NCBI GenBank assembly: GCA_021821225.1
Contig: JAKACR010000136.1
Coordinates: forward strand, 1-7,570
Length of the DNA: 7,570 bases
DNA from: Bacillota bacterium
GTDB lineage: Bacteria > Bacillota > Bacilli > Alicyclobacillales > SLC66
Direction: 5' to 3'
The position numbers were made by a program, and so were the translations under genes. A model generated the notes under the pieces. That model had not been told where the DNA came from and searched no databases. It saw only the letters and a program-made list of their open reading frames with translations. Positions 6,042 through 7,570 of the stretch are shown here, piece after piece. Each line of letters starts with the position of its first letter. Position 1 is the first letter of the stretch.

Positions 6042-7570
6042 GTGAGTGTCAATGAAGCACGTGCGGCGGATGATCTGCGCGCTCCGTTTATCTATAGGGA
6101 CGACGATGCGATCGAACGGCCGTTCCAAATGGCGCAAATGGTCCGTCTGCTGCGGTACATGGGGCGCCATCCCAGGCTGGTCTGGGGCGCATTGGCGGCC
6201 ACATGCGGCGGAATCGCCGTGGCGCTGGCCGCCCCGTACCTGATCGGGATGACGATCGACAAGGCGATCGGCGGCCATCGCCCGAACGGTTTGCTGATTT
6301 ACGGCGGTGCGCTCGCCGCGCTGTACGGCGTGAACTTTTTCGCCACGAGATTGCGCATCCGGTACACGAACTGGCTGGGCCAAAGCGTGATCCGCGATCT
6401 GCGCGAAGAGCTGTTCTCGCATGTTCAGGGACTGTCGTTTGACTTTTTTGACCGTCGTCCTGCCGGGTCCGTGCTCGTTCGCATCATGAACGACGTCAAT
6501 GCGCTGCAGGACCTGTTCACGAACGGCGCGGTGAACAGCATCACGAATCTGTTCACGCTGGTCGGCATCGTCATCATCATGCTGAGCCTGGATGTTCGGC
6601 TGGCGTTGATCTCCATGACGGTGGTCCCGGTCATGTTTCTCATTTCCACTAAACTGCGCGCAATGATCCGCCGCAGTTGGCAGCATGTGCGCATCCGCCT
6701 GTCGCGCCTCAACGCCCATTTGAACGAAAGCATTCAGGGAATGCGCGTCACGGAGGCGTATGTGCGCCAGGATGAGAACCAGGAATTCTTTCAGGGCATG
6801 AACGCTGATTATCTGTCGATGTTTCGCGGCGCGCAGTTTCTCAGCAGTTTTTTTGGACCGGGTGTGGATTTTACCGGGGCGATCGGCAGTGCGCTTTTGT
6901 TCTGGTTCGGCGTTCACCTGCTCATGCACGGTCATGTGACGGTGGGGCTGCTCATCGCTTTCGCCAATTACCTGGGGAACTTCTGGACGCCGATATCCCA
7001 ATTGGGCCAGGTGTACAATCAATTGTTGGTCGCTATGGCGTCTTCCGAACGGATATTCGAGTATCTCGACACCAGGCCGACAGTCCAGGATCAGGCCGAA
7101 GCGCAGGCGCTGTCCCCAATACGCGGCGACGTGGAGTTTTCCGCCGTCGAATTCGCCTACGACAGCAAGAAAAAAGCGTTGGACGGAGTGAGTTTCCATG
7201 CCCGTCCCGGCATGTCGGTTGCGCTCGTCGGCCATACGGGCGCGGGCAAGAGCACGGTGATCAGCCTGCTCGCCAGGTTTTACGAGCCGACCGCGGGCGT
7301 GATCCGTGTGGACGGGGTCGACATCTGCTCCTGCGACCTGCGTTCACTGCGTTCTCAGGTCAGCATCGTGATGCAGGAGACCTTCATTTTTTCCGGGACG
7401 ATCATGGACAATATCCGCTACGGGAGACCGGATGCGACCGATGAAGATGTGGTGGAGGCGGCGCGCGCGGTTTATGCGGACGATTTCATCAGCCGGCTGG
7501 AGAACGGCTATCAGACCGAGGTGCGCGAGCGCGGCAGCCGGCTGTCGATGGGACAGCGGCAACTGATTTC
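6042..7570 (+). CDS. ABC exporter half-transporter (TMD-NBD), second partner, 3' end beyond the window
   Basis: The visible 509 codons encode a second inner-membrane ABC exporter half, expected to pair with the 4070-5839 product. A polar N-terminal extension of about 40 residues precedes hydrophobic segments at about 45-66, 83-103, 165-183, 186-204, 274-296 and 303-325. The NBD shows A-loop Tyr373 (EFAYDS), Walker A GHTGAGKST (397-405, Lys403), Q-loop Gln445 in VMQETFIFSGT, and the signature region TEVRERGSRLSMGQRQL (LSMGQ at 501-505). The signature departs from LSGGQ and the preceding VRERG from the common VGERG; both are usual in the partner of a degenerate-site half. Walker B, D-loop and H-loop lie off the right edge, so the catalytic Glu cannot be checked. 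The start is a GTG with AAAGGAGGTG 8 nt upstream (GGAGG 6029-6033). The same site can fold as CTCC-AAA-GGAG (6022-6032), a small possible brake on translation. Confidence 0.94.
   Translation, partial: MSVNEARAADDLRAPFIYRDDDAIERPFQMAQMVRLLRYMGRHPRLVWGALAATCGGIAVALAAPYLIGMTIDKAIGGHRPNGLLIYGGALAALYGVNFFATRLRIRYTNWLGQSVIRDLREELFSHVQGLSFDFFDRRPAGSVLVRIMNDVNALQDLFTNGAVNSITNLFTLVGIVIIMLSLDVRLALISMTVVPVMFLISTKLRAMIRRSWQHVRIRLSRLNAHLNESIQGMRVTEAYVRQDENQEFFQGMNADYLSMFRGAQFLSSFFGPGVDFTGAIGSALLFWFGVHLLMHGHVTVGLLIAFANYLGNFWTPISQLGQVYNQLLVAMASSERIFEYLDTRPTVQDQAEAQALSPIRGDVEFSAVEFAYDSKKKALDGVSFHARPGMSVALVGHTGAGKSTVISLLARFYEPTAGVIRVDGVDICSCDLRSLRSQVSIVMQETFIFSGTIMDNIRYGRPDATDEDVVEAARAVYADDFISRLENGYQTEVRERGSRLSMGQRQLI

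Noticed and set aside
5661..7235. A 524-codon open frame on the minus strand
   Set aside because: It runs antisense through the end of the first ABC gene, the repeat element and most of the second ABC gene, whose motifs are clear. Composition is typical of a shadow frame.
1..7570. CRISPR arrays, tRNA or rRNA genes
   Set aside because: No regularly spaced direct repeats, tRNA cloverleaf or rRNA-like sequence was seen by eye on either strand.

Overview
The window looks like chromosomal DNA from a GC-rich Bacillota, plausibly of the Alicyclobacillus/Paenibacillus type. This placement is inference, not a database match. It rests on strong AAGGAGG-type ribosome binding sites, GTG and ATG starts, a canonical T-box riboswitch, and ABC half-transporter pairs and AraC regulators of the kind common in that phylum.

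Left part (1-821): there is no convincing protein gene. From about 393 leftwards, the minus strand carries a dense series of stem-loops behind an extended -10 promoter. It looks like a large structured RNA that continues past the left edge, and I could not assign it to a family. A GC-rich hairpin at 439-458 resembles an IS200/IS605 end. From about 495 to 726 the plus strand encodes a T-box leader with a stem I AGTA motif, an AG-bulge motif, a specifier region reading ATC (Ile), a TGGT antiterminator bulge and an overlapping intrinsic terminator. It controls the next gene, cimA (822-2381), a long-form (R)-citramalate synthase that commits pyruvate and acetyl-CoA to isoleucine synthesis. Uncharged tRNA-Ile should therefore switch on an isoleucine-pathway enzyme.

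Middle part (2412-3951): two genes on the minus strand. The first is an unrecognised 153-residue protein that converges on cimA with a 30 bp gap. The second is an AraC-family regulator with an N-terminal cupin-like sensor domain.

Right part (4070-7570): diverging from the araC gene across a 118 bp intergenic region are two consecutive ABC exporter half-transporters. The first is complete (589 aa). The second runs off the right edge with 509 codons visible. The first has Asp in place of the catalytic Glu after Walker B, and the second has a variant signature (LSMGQ). Both changes fall in the same composite ATP site, so the pair is best read as an asymmetric heterodimeric exporter, probably controlled by the AraC protein. 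Between the two genes lies a ~158 bp element with imperfect 25 bp terminal inverted repeats. It looks like a miniature mobile or dispersed repeat and could act as a partial terminator inside the operon.
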